Part shown: in pieces, positions 23,778-32,193 of the stretch
Layout of the letters: each line of letters opens with the position of its first letter
How positions within the stretch are numbered: position 1 is the first letter of the stretch
From: Anaerolineae bacterium
GTDB lineage: Bacteria > Chloroflexota > Anaerolineae > B4-G1 > DUEL01
Reading direction: 5' to 3'
Assembly (NCBI GenBank): GCA_016931695.1
Contig: JAFGEI010000126.1
Span: 1-44,950 of the forward strand
Length of the DNA: 44,950 nucleotides
Translations under genes and position numbers: made by a program
Notes under the pieces: generated by a model
Seen by the model: the letters and a program-made list of their open reading frames with translations, nothing else
Database searches by the model: none
Told to the model about the DNA's origin: nothing

Positions 23778-25058
23778 TCAATGCCCGACGTGAATCCTCC
23801 AAATCCGAACCGTCCCGTCCCAACTGCCCGAGGCCAGCAGGCGGCCGTGCGGGTGAAAGGCCAGGCTCTGTACCAGGTGGGAGTGGCCGCGGAACTGGCC
23901 GAACAGTTCCCCCACCTGCACGTCCCACAGGGCGATGGCATCCATCGCTGCCGCGGCGAGCATGCGCCCATCGGGGCTGAACGCCACGGCATTTACGCCG
24001 CCGGTCTGTTCGGCCAGCTGCTGCACTTGCTGCCCGCGCTGGGGGTCCCACAGACGCACTGTCCGGTCATAGCTGCCGGAGGCCAACAGGCGCCCGTCGG
24101 GGCTGAAGGCGACGCACCACACTGCCTGGGTGTGGCCGCGCAGCTGGCGGACCACCTGCCCACTGACGGCATCCCACAGGCAAACCGTCCCGTCTGCACC
24201 GGCCGAAGCCAGGGTGTAGCCGCCGCGCCCATAAGCCACCGCCTGCACCGAGCGGTCGTGCCCGTGCAGCCGCCCCATCTCCTGCCCACGGGCTACGTCC
24301 CACAGCACGATGGTGTCCCCGCTGGCCGCGGCAAAGGCCGGGCCGCTGGGACTGGCAGCCACGCCGTTGACCCCCCCAGCGTGCGCTTCGAGGGGCGGCA
24401 ACTCCTGGTCGCGCCCCATATCCCAGCGGTAAACCCGGCCGTCTTCCCCCCCCCAGGCCAGGAAGGCGCCGTCAAAACTAAAGGCCAGGGCGGTGATGGG
24501 CGCCGATCCCAGCATGGGCCGGATCACGCGCGGATTGGGGACCGCGTCGGTGATGAAAGAAGTGTCCCACAGCCGCACCGTCCGGTCGTGGCCCGCCGAG
24601 GCCAGGACGTGACCGCCGGGGTGGAAAGCGACGTCCCGCACCCAGCCGTCGTGGCCCTCCACGACCGACAGCAGGCCCGGCCCGGCCGGTGCAGGCCGCG
24701 CAGCAGGCGGCTCAGGTTGACCAGGGGGCAGCGGGGAGAGCGGAGTCGGATCGGCGATAACCCCCAACGCCAGCGCCCACGACTCGACCGCCCAGTGGGC
24801 GGCATGCTGCGTCAGCGCCAGGTGCTCCTGCAGCCGCCGGGTGAGGCGGGCCCGCAGCACCTCGTAGGGCAGCGGCTGCGAGGCCAGCAAGCTGGTGCCC
24901 ACTTCCTCCTGCAGCGCGCTGACCAGGACAAAGATTTCGCGCTTGTACTCGCCGCACAGGTCGCGCAGCAGGGCCTCCGCGCGGCGCGGATCGTCGGCCA
25001 GGGTGGGGCCATACTGCTCGACGAGCTTGCAGAGCGTTTGCCGCGGCAGGTCGTTCAT
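23778..25058 (-). CDS. WD40 beta-propeller protein with conserved N-terminal helical domain
   Basis: Residues 1-105 form a helical region (LCKLVEQYGPTLADDPRRAEALLRDLCGEYKREIFVLVSAL...AVESWALALGV) that I recognise as a recurrent N- or C-terminal module of bacterial signalling proteins. After a Pro-rich linker, seven WD40 repeats run from about 140 to 424, each ending in LWD, RWD or IWR (for example VAFSPDGRLLASGSYDRTVRLWD). Seven repeats make one closed propeller. The protein has no membrane segment and probably scaffolds other members of the cluster. No strong ribosome site precedes the ATG at 25058. It is 71 nt downstream of the PP2C gene and 40 nt upstream of the ferritin-like gene. Confidence 0.88.
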   Translation of the reverse strand: MNDLPRQTLCKLVEQYGPTLADDPRRAEALLRDLCGEYKREIFVLVSALQEEVGTSLLASQPLPYEVLRARLTRRLQEHLALTQHAAHWAVESWALALGVIADPTPLSPLPPGQPEPPAARPAPAGPGLLSVVEGHDGWVRDVAFHPGGHVLASAGHDRTVRLWDTSFITDAVPNPRVIRPMLGSAPITALAFSFDGAFLAWGGEDGRVYRWDMGRDQELPPLEAHAGGVNGVAASPSGPAFAAASGDTIVLWDVARGQEMGRLHGHDRSVQAVAYGRGGYTLASAGADGTVCLWDAVSGQVVRQLRGHTQAVWCVAFSPDGRLLASGSYDRTVRLWDPQRGQQVQQLAEQTGGVNAVAFSPDGRMLAAAAMDAIALWDVQVGELFGQFRGHSHLVQSLAFHPHGRLLASGSWDGTVRIWRIHVGH

Positions 25059-25129
25059 CGTCTATGTCGTCGCCAGCCACCACAAGACGGGCCCGGAAAC
25101 CATTCTCGGGCAGTTACACGCAGCAATTG

Positions 25130-26422
25130 TCATCGATCCGCCCGGGTCTTGAGGCTGCCGATGGGGTCGCGGAGCTGGACGGCAGCGCCGCACCAGGGGC
25201 AGGTCGCGGCGCTGCTCCGGCCATCCCAGCAGGCGACCTCGCCGCAAGCGCACTGAAAGATGCTGGGGGCGCCGCAGTGCGGACAGCCCGGGTACGCAGC
25301 GTCGAACTCGAAAGTACCGGTAACCTCACCCTGGCCGTACGCCCGTTTTCCCACGACCTTCTCGTCGATGGCAAACGCCCAGTCGGCGATCCATCGTCCC
25401 CGCCCCTGTTCCTCCAGCCGGATGCCGAACCCCTGCCCGTTCTGACTGCAGCGGGCCAGGACGATTCCGCCTTCCTCCCTGGCGCTGTGCAACTGACCGG
25501 CGGGCACGCGCCCGAGGGGAATTTCCAGGGCATCCAGGCGGCACAGGATGCCCAGCGTGATGTCGTCGCCGCTGCCATCCTGGGAGGCCTCGGTGAGCCA
25601 CGATTGCAGGCTCTCCTGGACGGCGGTCAGCCCCTGCGTGCGGATCATCTCCAGGATGTCACTGCCGACCTGGAGAAAACCGGCCTCGTCGCGGAACGAG
25701 TTGGCATAGCCGTCGGTCGAGACGAGGATCAGGGCCGGCGGGGCGCCAGAGAGCACCTGGAAGTGGCTGCGGAACTCGCGCCAGGCTTCCTCGCTGCAGA
25801 GGGAGGTGGTCGCGTTGGCAAAGAGGCGCGCGTCGGCCGGCAGCGGAACCCGGCTGACCTCCCCGCTTTCCGAGACGTCCAGGATGTCGCCGTCCCCAAG
25901 CTGGAGGTAGAGGGTGAAGGCGGGGGTCATCAGGACGGACAGGAGCGTGGCGCCGTAGGCAAGGACAGGGTCCAGAACGACCTGGCGCTCCTTTTCCCCG
26001 CCGACCTCGGCGCGCAGCCGTTCCAGTTCCTCGCGGGTGAAGGGTGTCTCGAGCAGGTCGTCGGCGACCGATTCGCGCCAGCGGCGGACGATCTGCTGCG
26101 GCAGGTTCTCGCCCGCCCACCGCTTGACGGCCGAATAGTTGGGCGACTCGTCCAGGCCGTCCAGAAAATCTTGCAGCGCGGCCATCGCGGCCGCAACAGC
26201 GGCGCGGGCGCCGACGTGACTGCGAAAGCACTTGTCGCTGCCGTGCCCGTCGGATACAGCGAGAATGACCAGCGGGCCAGTGCCCGAACCGGGATGCCAG
26301 CAGATGGCGTCCTGGTTCGGCAGGCCGCTGCGAACGTGAGCCGCCCCGCGCACCGACGCGCCGATCACGCGCCACGCGGGTGGTTGCGGGCCGTTTGTCC
26401 GCGGCGTGTCGCTACCAAACAT
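25130..26422 (-). CDS. PP2C-family protein phosphatase with C-terminal zinc ribbon
   Basis: The 430-residue protein carries the metal-binding aspartates of PP2C phosphatases: GLPNQDA (near 33-39), AVSDGHGSDK (about 55-64), LVSTDGYAN and GSGDDITLGIL. The C-terminal 60 residues form a zinc-ribbon-like unit (CPHCG, CACGEVACWDG, CPWCGAA). PP2C enzymes remove phosphates placed by Ser/Thr kinases such as the one encoded downstream. The ATG at 26422 lies inside the 3' end of the TerY-like gene (11-nt overlap), showing tight coupling. This phosphatase, the TerY-like vWA protein and the kinase match the TerY-P triad. Zinc ribbons occur in both the phosphatase and the kinase. Confidence 0.9.
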   Translation of the reverse strand: MFGSDTPRTNGPQPPAWRVIGASVRGAAHVRSGLPNQDAICWHPGSGTGPLVILAVSDGHGSDKCFRSHVGARAAVAAAMAALQDFLDGLDESPNYSAVKRWAGENLPQQIVRRWRESVADDLLETPFTREELERLRAEVGGEKERQVVLDPVLAYGATLLSVLMTPAFTLYLQLGDGDILDVSESGEVSRVPLPADARLFANATTSLCSEEAWREFRSHFQVLSGAPPALILVSTDGYANSFRDEAGFLQVGSDILEMIRTQGLTAVQESLQSWLTEASQDGSGDDITLGILCRLDALEIPLGRVPAGQLHSAREEGGIVLARCSQNGQGFGIRLEEQGRGRWIADWAFAIDEKVVGKRAYGQGEVTGTFEFDAAYPGCPHCGAPSIFQCACGEVACWDGRSSAATCPWCGAAVQLRDPIGSLKTRADR

Positions 26423-27110
26423 CGTCGGCCGACGCCGGGCCAGCGTCGGGGGCAGCCGGGATGGGCACGTGGACTGCCGGCGCTGCCGCGTCCGCCGACT
26501 GGCTGGCTGGCGAAGAAGCGGATTTGAGCACGGCAGTCGAAACCCACTTGATGTAATTGACTAGCGCCTCCGAGTTGTTGGCCTGCAGCGGCTTGATCTC
26601 GGCATGGCCGATGAATTTCTGCAGCACGTCGTGGTCGGCATCTTCGCCGATAGCAATGGCAATGCGAACGGCTTTTTTGCCCCACGGCTGGTCCATCAGC
26701 TCCCGCAGGCCGCCCTCGAAATCGTCGGTGGGCTGCCCGTCCGAGATCAGCACCAGCACCGGGGGGAGCGCGCGATCGGTCATCGGCGGGATCCGCAGCT
26801 GCTCGGCGACCATCTCGAGTGCCTTGCCCATGTCCGTGACGCCGTCGGCGGTCAGGTCGGTCCACTCGAAATCGGCGACGACGGTCGGTTGGGAGATGTG
26901 CCACTGCGCGCCGTTGGAAAACTTGATCGCGCGCACCAACACCTCGGCGTTGGGGTTGTCGTCGGCGACCGAACGCATGTCAGGGATGGCATTGCGGATG
27001 GCATAGTTCAGGGCCTGGATCTTGCCGTCAACGGCCATCGAGCCGGAGCAGTCGGCAATCCAGATAAAGTGCAGGGGCCGCGTGGCCAATTCACCACCAG
27101 GTCTTTTCAT
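26412..27110 (-). CDS. TerY-like von Willebrand factor A domain protein
   Basis: This 232-residue cytoplasmic protein is a single vWA domain with a complete metal-ion-dependent adhesion site: DCSGSM (near 20-25), the Thr of VTDMGKAL and SDGQPTDD. The start PLHFIWIADCSGSM is characteristic of TerY. The last ~35 residues are an Ala/Pro/Ser-rich tail. TerY proteins occur with a PP2C and a Ser/Thr kinase in stress-response loci, as here. ATG 27110 has GGAGGTTCC upstream. It overlaps the phosphatase gene by 11 nt. Confidence 0.9.
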   Translation of the reverse strand: MKRPGGELATRPLHFIWIADCSGSMAVDGKIQALNYAIRNAIPDMRSVADDNPNAEVLVRAIKFSNGAQWHISQPTVVADFEWTDLTADGVTDMGKALEMVAEQLRIPPMTDRALPPVLVLISDGQPTDDFEGGLRELMDQPWGKKAVRIAIAIGEDADHDVLQKFIGHAEIKPLQANNSEALVNYIKWVSTAVLKSASSPASQSADAAAPAVHVPIPAAPDAGPASADDVW

Positions 27111-27188
27111 GTTTCGGAACCTCCTTTACTGATACGGTAATTGTACTGAAAGCGTGACAAGGAGACAGCATCGGCAGTTTACCTTGTC

Positions 27189-28019
27189 CTATGACGTCAA
27201 GCTTTGGGTATGGTGATCGTAATAGACCTCGTTGATGCTGCTGACCAGGTCGTTCAGGCGCTGGATCTGCTCCTGGATGTCAGTCCGCAGGCGGTCGGAG
27301 CGGCCGCTGTCGACGTCCTGGGCATCGATCAACTGCACCTGGCTGTAGACGGTCGCCAGGGAGGTCAGGCTCTGTTCGAGCTGCAGTTCGGCCTGCTTCA
27401 TGCGCGTGTCCAGCGCCCGCAGCGTCTGCCACTGCTGTTCCTTGCTCTCCAGCACATGGTCCAACTGGCGCCGGACCGCCGGATCATCCTCCAGGCGGCG
27501 CCGTGCGGCCAGGCCCTCAATCTCCTGCGGCACGTGGACCCGCTCCTTGGCCAGCAGGGTGTCGCCCCGGAAAGCGTCCAGGCGGCTGGCCAGGAGGTAG
27601 ATGTTGCCGATCCAATCGCTCAACTGGCCGGCGGTGCCTTCCAACCGCTCCCGCAGCGCGCCGGGGCGCTGGCTGCGTACCAGCGCCTCGATGTGGCGCT
27701 GATACTCCAGGGCGGATTCGACGTCTTGGCGCAGCCCCGCGTCCTTGATCTTGCGCGGGTCAAACTGGCCCTGGAAGAGGTCCAACAGCACCCGCGCGTT
27801 GGTATTGGCGTCGGTCAGGCTGGTGTAGACGATGGCCAGCAGTCCCAGCAGGCCGAGGGCCGGCCAGGCCCAGATGGGCCACCAGGGAAAGGGATGCGAC
27901 AGCAACGCCGTCAGCAAGATCGTGCCGGCCAGGACGACGGCGCTCTCCCAGCGAAAGAGCGCGTACTGGAAGATGGCGCCCTGGGCCTTTTTCTGCAGCT
28001 CGGAACGGGTAGTGGACAT
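27189..28019 (-). CDS. Membrane-anchored coiled-coil protein, function unknown
   Basis: The 276-residue product has two adjacent hydrophobic segments (about 24-42 and 48-66) followed by a long helical, charged, coiled-coil region (about 80-270; EYQRHIEALV, LDTRMKQAELQLEQSLTSLATVYSQVQLI). I recognise no catalytic motif. It lies directly after pspA (43-nt gap) and before the TerY-like gene, so it may tether PspA or the vWA protein to the membrane; that is inferred from context. No strong ribosome site precedes ATG 28019. Confidence 0.75.
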   Translation of the reverse strand: MSTTRSELQKKAQGAIFQYALFRWESAVVLAGTILLTALLSHPFPWWPIWAWPALGLLGLLAIVYTSLTDANTNARVLLDLFQGQFDPRKIKDAGLRQDVESALEYQRHIEALVRSQRPGALRERLEGTAGQLSDWIGNIYLLASRLDAFRGDTLLAKERVHVPQEIEGLAARRRLEDDPAVRRQLDHVLESKEQQWQTLRALDTRMKQAELQLEQSLTSLATVYSQVQLIDAQDVDSGRSDRLRTDIQEQIQRLNDLVSSINEVYYDHHTQSLTS

Positions 28020-28062
28020 TGTGTGTGAAATGGCTTTATGTTTTACGTTTCACGTTATCCCT

Positions 28063-28743
28063 CTACTCGGTCAACCCCAGTTTTTTCTTGCGCTCAGCCA
28101 GTTGGGCTTCGATGGCGCCGCGTTCGAGCACGTCGTCGATCTGCTCGTCCAGGCTGGCGGCCCGCATTTCGGTGGCGGTGGTGGCCTTGTCGAGGCGGGC
28201 GTGGATGCCCTGGGCGATGCGGCCAATGTCGGCGTCGCCAGAGCCCATCAGATCGTCCAGGCCCTTCATCGCCTGGACGGCGATTTCTTTGCTGCGCGCC
28301 AGCTCCAGCAGCGCCTGGAGCTCTTCCCGCTGCTGCTTCATCGTCGCCAGGCGGGCTTCCAGCTTGACCTTGGCTTCCAGCAGCTGCTGGTACTCGCCCT
28401 CGAGGCGGCCCAGCTGCTCGGTGTAGGTTTCGATCAACCGCCGCGTGCTGTTGAGCTTGCTCTGGGTGGCGAGGGCCGTCGTCTCGTTGCCCTCCACCAG
28501 GAATGCGTCGATGGCGCGGTCGAGCTCGCCCGCCTTTTGCTGCTGATCGTCCAACCGGCGCTTGATCGACTTGACCTCGCCGCCCACCGTAGCCGCCGCG
28601 TCCTCCAAGTCCTCCAGGTGGTCTTCGACCTGGCGGATGTACTGGTCGATCACCGCCATGCTGTTGCTCTTGAGCGCCTGGTCGACCAGGGCGTGCAAGT
28701 TGGCCGAGATCAGCGTCTTGACCTTGTCTAAAAGTGTTGCCAT
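28063..28743 (-). CDS. pspA: PspA/IM30-family membrane-stress protein
   Basis: This 226-residue protein is almost wholly alpha-helical. Its N-terminal helix LLDKVKTLISANLHALVDQA and the following AVIDQYIRQVEDHLEDLEDA match PspA/Vipp1 proteins, which belong to the ESCRT-III fold and polymerise on damaged membranes to preserve the proton gradient. Long coiled-coil helices fill residues 25-180. The ATG at 28743 has AAGGAGG upstream. The usual PspBC/PspF regulators are absent; instead the gene lies among sensor, vWA, phosphatase and kinase genes, suggesting regulation by this local system. Confidence 0.92.
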   Translation of the reverse strand: MATLLDKVKTLISANLHALVDQALKSNSMAVIDQYIRQVEDHLEDLEDAAATVGGEVKSIKRRLDDQQQKAGELDRAIDAFLVEGNETTALATQSKLNSTRRLIETYTEQLGRLEGEYQQLLEAKVKLEARLATMKQQREELQALLELARSKEIAVQAMKGLDDLMGSGDADIGRIAQGIHARLDKATTATEMRAASLDEQIDDVLERGAIEAQLAERKKKLGLTE

Positions 28744-28812
28744 TTCGTTTCCTCCTTCTTATTGGGTATATAGCTCAAACTGCTTACTTTGTCAAAGGGC
28801 CAAGCCACCACT

Positions 28813-30468
28813 TTACCGCCCTACGCCGACGCTTCCGCCGAACGCAGCGGACATCTCCTCATAGATGGCAGCAATGTTGGCCTCGTCGCCCAGGTAAAAG
28901 TTACCATAGGCCCGATCCGCCAGTTCGGCCAATAGATCCTCGTCGGCGTCGCCGCCGTAGGCGATGGTAAAGACGGTCGTGTGGTTGGCGATGGCCAGGT
29001 CGATCAGGGACTGGTTGAACTGGTAGCGATGGCTGTTGTTGTCCAGCCCGTCGCTCAAGACGATCATGGCGTTGCTCACCTGGGACGAACCGGTGTCGGC
29101 GATGGCGCTGGAGCCATCCGCGACGGCGTCGTAGAGGGCAGTCTCGCCGCGGGCCACCAGGCCCTGCAGGGCGGCAATGATCTGCTCGCGCCCGGAGCCG
29201 ACCGGCTGGTTGTAGACGACGACGTAGGGATCGGTGGCAAAGGCAATGATGGTGATGCGGTCGTCGTCGCCCATCTGTTGGACGAACTGGATCGCGGCGG
29301 CGCGGGCGTTCTCCATCTTGTCGCCGCGCATGCTGCCCGAGGTGTCGATCAACATGACCAGGTTGACGTCTTTGCGCGCCGACTGCCACAGCTCCTGCAC
29401 GGCGTAGAGGGCGTCGACGCTGGGAGCGCCAAAGATAATCTCGGGCTGGCCCAGGTCGACGCCGCGGCTGGCATCCAGGGGCGGGCCCGGCGGGACGTTC
29501 GCGCTGACCGGCCGCAGGCCGCTGGCCAGGGCCAGCTGCTGCGCCTCGTCGCCCAGCAGGTAATCGCGAAAGAGGCGTGCGGCCTCCTGCGTCACGCCGT
29601 CGGCGGAACTGTTCAGGCAGGCGGGATGGGCGGCGACAAAGGTGCCTTCGAAGGGATAGATGGGGACAATCTCGGGATCACCGCTGCCATAATAGACGGC
29701 GGTACTCTCGTACATCACCGCCGCGCCCAGGTAGCCGATCCCCCGCTGCTGCATGGTGCGCCCCAGGTCGTCGGTGTCGGAGCTGAACCAGGACACGGCG
29801 GCCTCGAAGGCGCTGACCGAGGCCTGCACGATCGGCTGCTGGATGTCGTCGACGCTGACCGCTTCGGTCTTGGACTCGGCGGCCTGGACGACGGCGACCA
29901 GGGTGCTGGCGCCGGCGCCGGACAGGCCGGGGTGGGTGTGGCCCAGGCGCAGGCTGTCGCCGAACTGGCCCCCGCTGTAATAGGCCCAGGCGCTGGGGTC
30001 GGCAGCCAGGCTGCCGATGTCGAGCCAGCCCAGGGAGCGGCCAGGCCAGCCGAGCGACTCGGCCACCGGCCGCCACATGGCGATGACGAGGGGGCTCTCC
30101 GCCACGCTGACGCAGTCGCCCTGGAAGCTGCCGTCCCCCATGCCAGCCAGCATGTTGGCCCACACCAGGTCGTCGGGGAGCCAGAGGGCCGGCCGCGCGC
30201 CGCTTTCGGCCATGGCAATGACCGCCCGGCCCGCTTCCTGCAGGTCGAGGACGACATAGACCGGCTTGCCGCCGCTGGTCTCGACCCCCGCGGCGTTGAA
30301 ATCCGCCACTGCTTCCTCCAGCCAGGGCCGGAGGCTGGTGTTGGCCGTCACCTGGATCACTACGGCGTTACGGGGCGGGCGATCTGCGCCGGACCCCAGG
30401 CTACAAGTGAGCGTCGCCAGGCTCAGCAGGGCGATCAGCGGTAGCCAAACGAATCTTTTCTTGTTCAT
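28813..30468 (-). CDS. Lipoprotein with substrate-binding and vWA domains
   Basis: The 551-residue protein has an N-terminal signal and probable lipobox Cys22 (LATLTC). Residues 35-340 resemble a periplasmic substrate-binding domain (VTANTSLRPWLEEAVADFNAAG, IVPIYPFEGTFVAAHPACLN). The C-terminal ~190 residues form a vWA domain with full MIDAS: DTSGSM, the Thr of RGETALYDAV and LSDGLDNN. It would sit on the outer face of the membrane, where the vWA domain could bind another protein in a ligand-dependent way. It lies 12 nt downstream of the substrate-binding/OmpA gene and about 70 nt upstream of pspA. There is no transporter permease nearby, so a sensor role is more likely than uptake. Confidence 0.87.
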   Translation of the reverse strand: MNKKRFVWLPLIALLSLATLTCSLGSGADRPPRNAVVIQVTANTSLRPWLEEAVADFNAAGVETSGGKPVYVVLDLQEAGRAVIAMAESGARPALWLPDDLVWANMLAGMGDGSFQGDCVSVAESPLVIAMWRPVAESLGWPGRSLGWLDIGSLAADPSAWAYYSGGQFGDSLRLGHTHPGLSGAGASTLVAVVQAAESKTEAVSVDDIQQPIVQASVSAFEAAVSWFSSDTDDLGRTMQQRGIGYLGAAVMYESTAVYYGSGDPEIVPIYPFEGTFVAAHPACLNSSADGVTQEAARLFRDYLLGDEAQQLALASGLRPVSANVPPGPPLDASRGVDLGQPEIIFGAPSVDALYAVQELWQSARKDVNLVMLIDTSGSMRGDKMENARAAAIQFVQQMGDDDRITIIAFATDPYVVVYNQPVGSGREQIIAALQGLVARGETALYDAVADGSSAIADTGSSQVSNAMIVLSDGLDNNSHRYQFNQSLIDLAIANHTTVFTIAYGGDADEDLLAELADRAYGNFYLGDEANIAAIYEEMSAAFGGSVGVGR

Positions 30469-30480
30469 CCCGCCCCTCCT

Positions 30481-32106
30481 CTAGCGCCCGACAGTGATCA
30501 GCGTCATTTCCACGTAGCGATCCTCGGCCTGGATCTCGGCGTCCTCGGTCTCCCAATGCTCCTCCGGCGGCAGCCTGGCTTCGACGATGAACCGGGCGCG
30601 GTCGATCCCCTGGCTGACCAGGTAATCGACCACCGACTGGGCGCGGGCTTCTGCAAATTCATAGACCTCCTGCTCGCTGTAGGTGCCCGGCGGGCCAGGC
30701 CAGGCGGCGCAGCCTTCGACCCGCAGGAAGAGGCCGACGCTCTGCAGCAGCGTCGGCACGACGCAGTCGTCCAGGATGCGCCGCGATTCCAATGTCAGCT
30801 CGGTCGATTCGGGGAGGAAGGTGAAGCGGCGGCAGGGCAGCACGGCGAGGGTGGCCGCGTCTTGGGTGCCGACGTCGGAGAGGTCGAGTTGGGCAGAGAT
30901 GGAAAAGCTGTCGTTGACCGGATTGCCGTTGGCCTGCAGGCTGGCCTGGCTGGCCGCGCGGGTGACGAAACCGGGGTTGAGCAGGTCCGCCACGTCGTCG
31001 CCGGGCACTTCCAGGCCGGAGGCGGCCCAGACGCGGCGGGCGATCTCGAGACGGGTGACGATGGGCCGCGTGTCGCGCATGACAAAGGCATTGTCCCCCA
31101 GGTCGGCCTGGGCCACGCTCTCCAGCCACAGGGCCAGGTCCTCGCTGGCGCTCTCGGGATAGACAAAGCTCCAGTCGTTGTGGCCCCAGGCAGCGATCTG
31201 GGCGGCGGCGGTGTCGAAATCCTCCACCTGCGCCTTGAGGGTGTCGAACCAGGCGTCGTGGAAGGACTGCACCAGGTCGGGGTCGTCGGCAATCGACTGG
31301 CGGGAGGTGACGATGACGTCGATGACGATGCGCAGCTGGTTCGAGCTGAGCAGGGGCACCCCGCCGCTCAGCTCGGCGTCATAGATGTCCGGCTCCCAGC
31401 CCGATACCGCGTCGGCCTGCCCGGCGTTAAAGACCTCAATCGCTTCGGCGACGCTGTCCTGGGGGATCAGGGTCACGTCGAAGCGCGGGTTCAGCCGGGC
31501 GATGGAGAGGGTATAGTAGACGAAATACTCGCCGACGCTGGCGCGGGAAAAAGTGATCCGCTTGCCCCGCAGGTCGTTGATGGTGGCGACGTCGCGCACC
31601 CAGAGCTGGTCGGCGCCAGCGCTCTCGTCGACGATGGCGGTGACGACGCCGGGGCTGGTCAGGGCGACCGAGTCGAGGGTGGTCAGCAGGCAGTTCCACT
31701 GCCCGGCATCCAGCAGCGCCGTCCGCTGCTCCTCCGAGATTGCGTAAGCCGGGTTCTCGTCCAGCAGGAAGGGGACGATGCCCAGGTGAAAGCCGTGCTC
31801 GACGTCCTTGCCCGCCATCTGCATCTGTTGCAGGACAAAATAGCTGCCAAAGGCGTCGGCGCCGCAGATGTAGGTGGGAAGGCCGTCGTTGGGGTCATAG
31901 TTGGGACCAAAGACAGGCTGGGGGGAGTCGAGGTGGACGACGGGGGTGGCCGCCCCGCCAGAGACCGTCGTGCCGTCGGCGGCGGGGGTCGGCGAACCGG
32001 CGAGCAGGCGGCTGAGCGCGCCGTAGGATAGAGCAGCACAGACGATGAGCAGGGCCGCCCCGACGATGACGATAAAAATGATGCGCGTTTTGTCTAGCTC
32101 TTTCAT
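30481..32106 (-). CDS. Membrane-anchored substrate-binding protein with OmpA-like C-terminal domain
   Basis: This 541-residue protein has one N-terminal membrane segment (about 8-30). A NitT/TauT (NMT1-like) substrate-binding domain follows (about 75-400; NDLRGKRITFSRASVGEYFVYYTLSIARL, EAIEVFNAGQADAVSGWEPD). The C-terminal ~130 residues resemble an OmpA-type peptidoglycan-binding domain (FLPESTELTLESRRILDDCVVPTLL, FAEARAQSVVDYLVSQGIDRARF). The combination suggests a receptor that spans from membrane to cell wall. ATG 32106 has AAGGAG upstream. It is the first gene of the co-directional signalling cluster. No ABC permease or ATPase accompanies it. Confidence 0.86.
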   Translation of the reverse strand: MKELDKTRIIFIVIVGAALLIVCAALSYGALSRLLAGSPTPAADGTTVSGGAATPVVHLDSPQPVFGPNYDPNDGLPTYICGADAFGSYFVLQQMQMAGKDVEHGFHLGIVPFLLDENPAYAISEEQRTALLDAGQWNCLLTTLDSVALTSPGVVTAIVDESAGADQLWVRDVATINDLRGKRITFSRASVGEYFVYYTLSIARLNPRFDVTLIPQDSVAEAIEVFNAGQADAVSGWEPDIYDAELSGGVPLLSSNQLRIVIDVIVTSRQSIADDPDLVQSFHDAWFDTLKAQVEDFDTAAAQIAAWGHNDWSFVYPESASEDLALWLESVAQADLGDNAFVMRDTRPIVTRLEIARRVWAASGLEVPGDDVADLLNPGFVTRAASQASLQANGNPVNDSFSISAQLDLSDVGTQDAATLAVLPCRRFTFLPESTELTLESRRILDDCVVPTLLQSVGLFLRVEGCAAWPGPPGTYSEQEVYEFAEARAQSVVDYLVSQGIDRARFIVEARLPPEEHWETEDAEIQAEDRYVEMTLITVGR

Positions 32107-32193
32107 GAAGGACGCTCCTTATTGAGTATGGCTCTACTGATCAAGACGAGGTAACTTGGTGACAAGAAGAAACAGAAAGGTTTGCCAGTGCCA

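Noticed and set aside
22020-32106. Anti-phage defence island (kinase-based abortive infection)
   Set aside because: No nuclease, restriction, toxin or mobile-element gene is present, and PspA with extracellular receptors fits envelope-stress signalling better. A defence role is not excluded.
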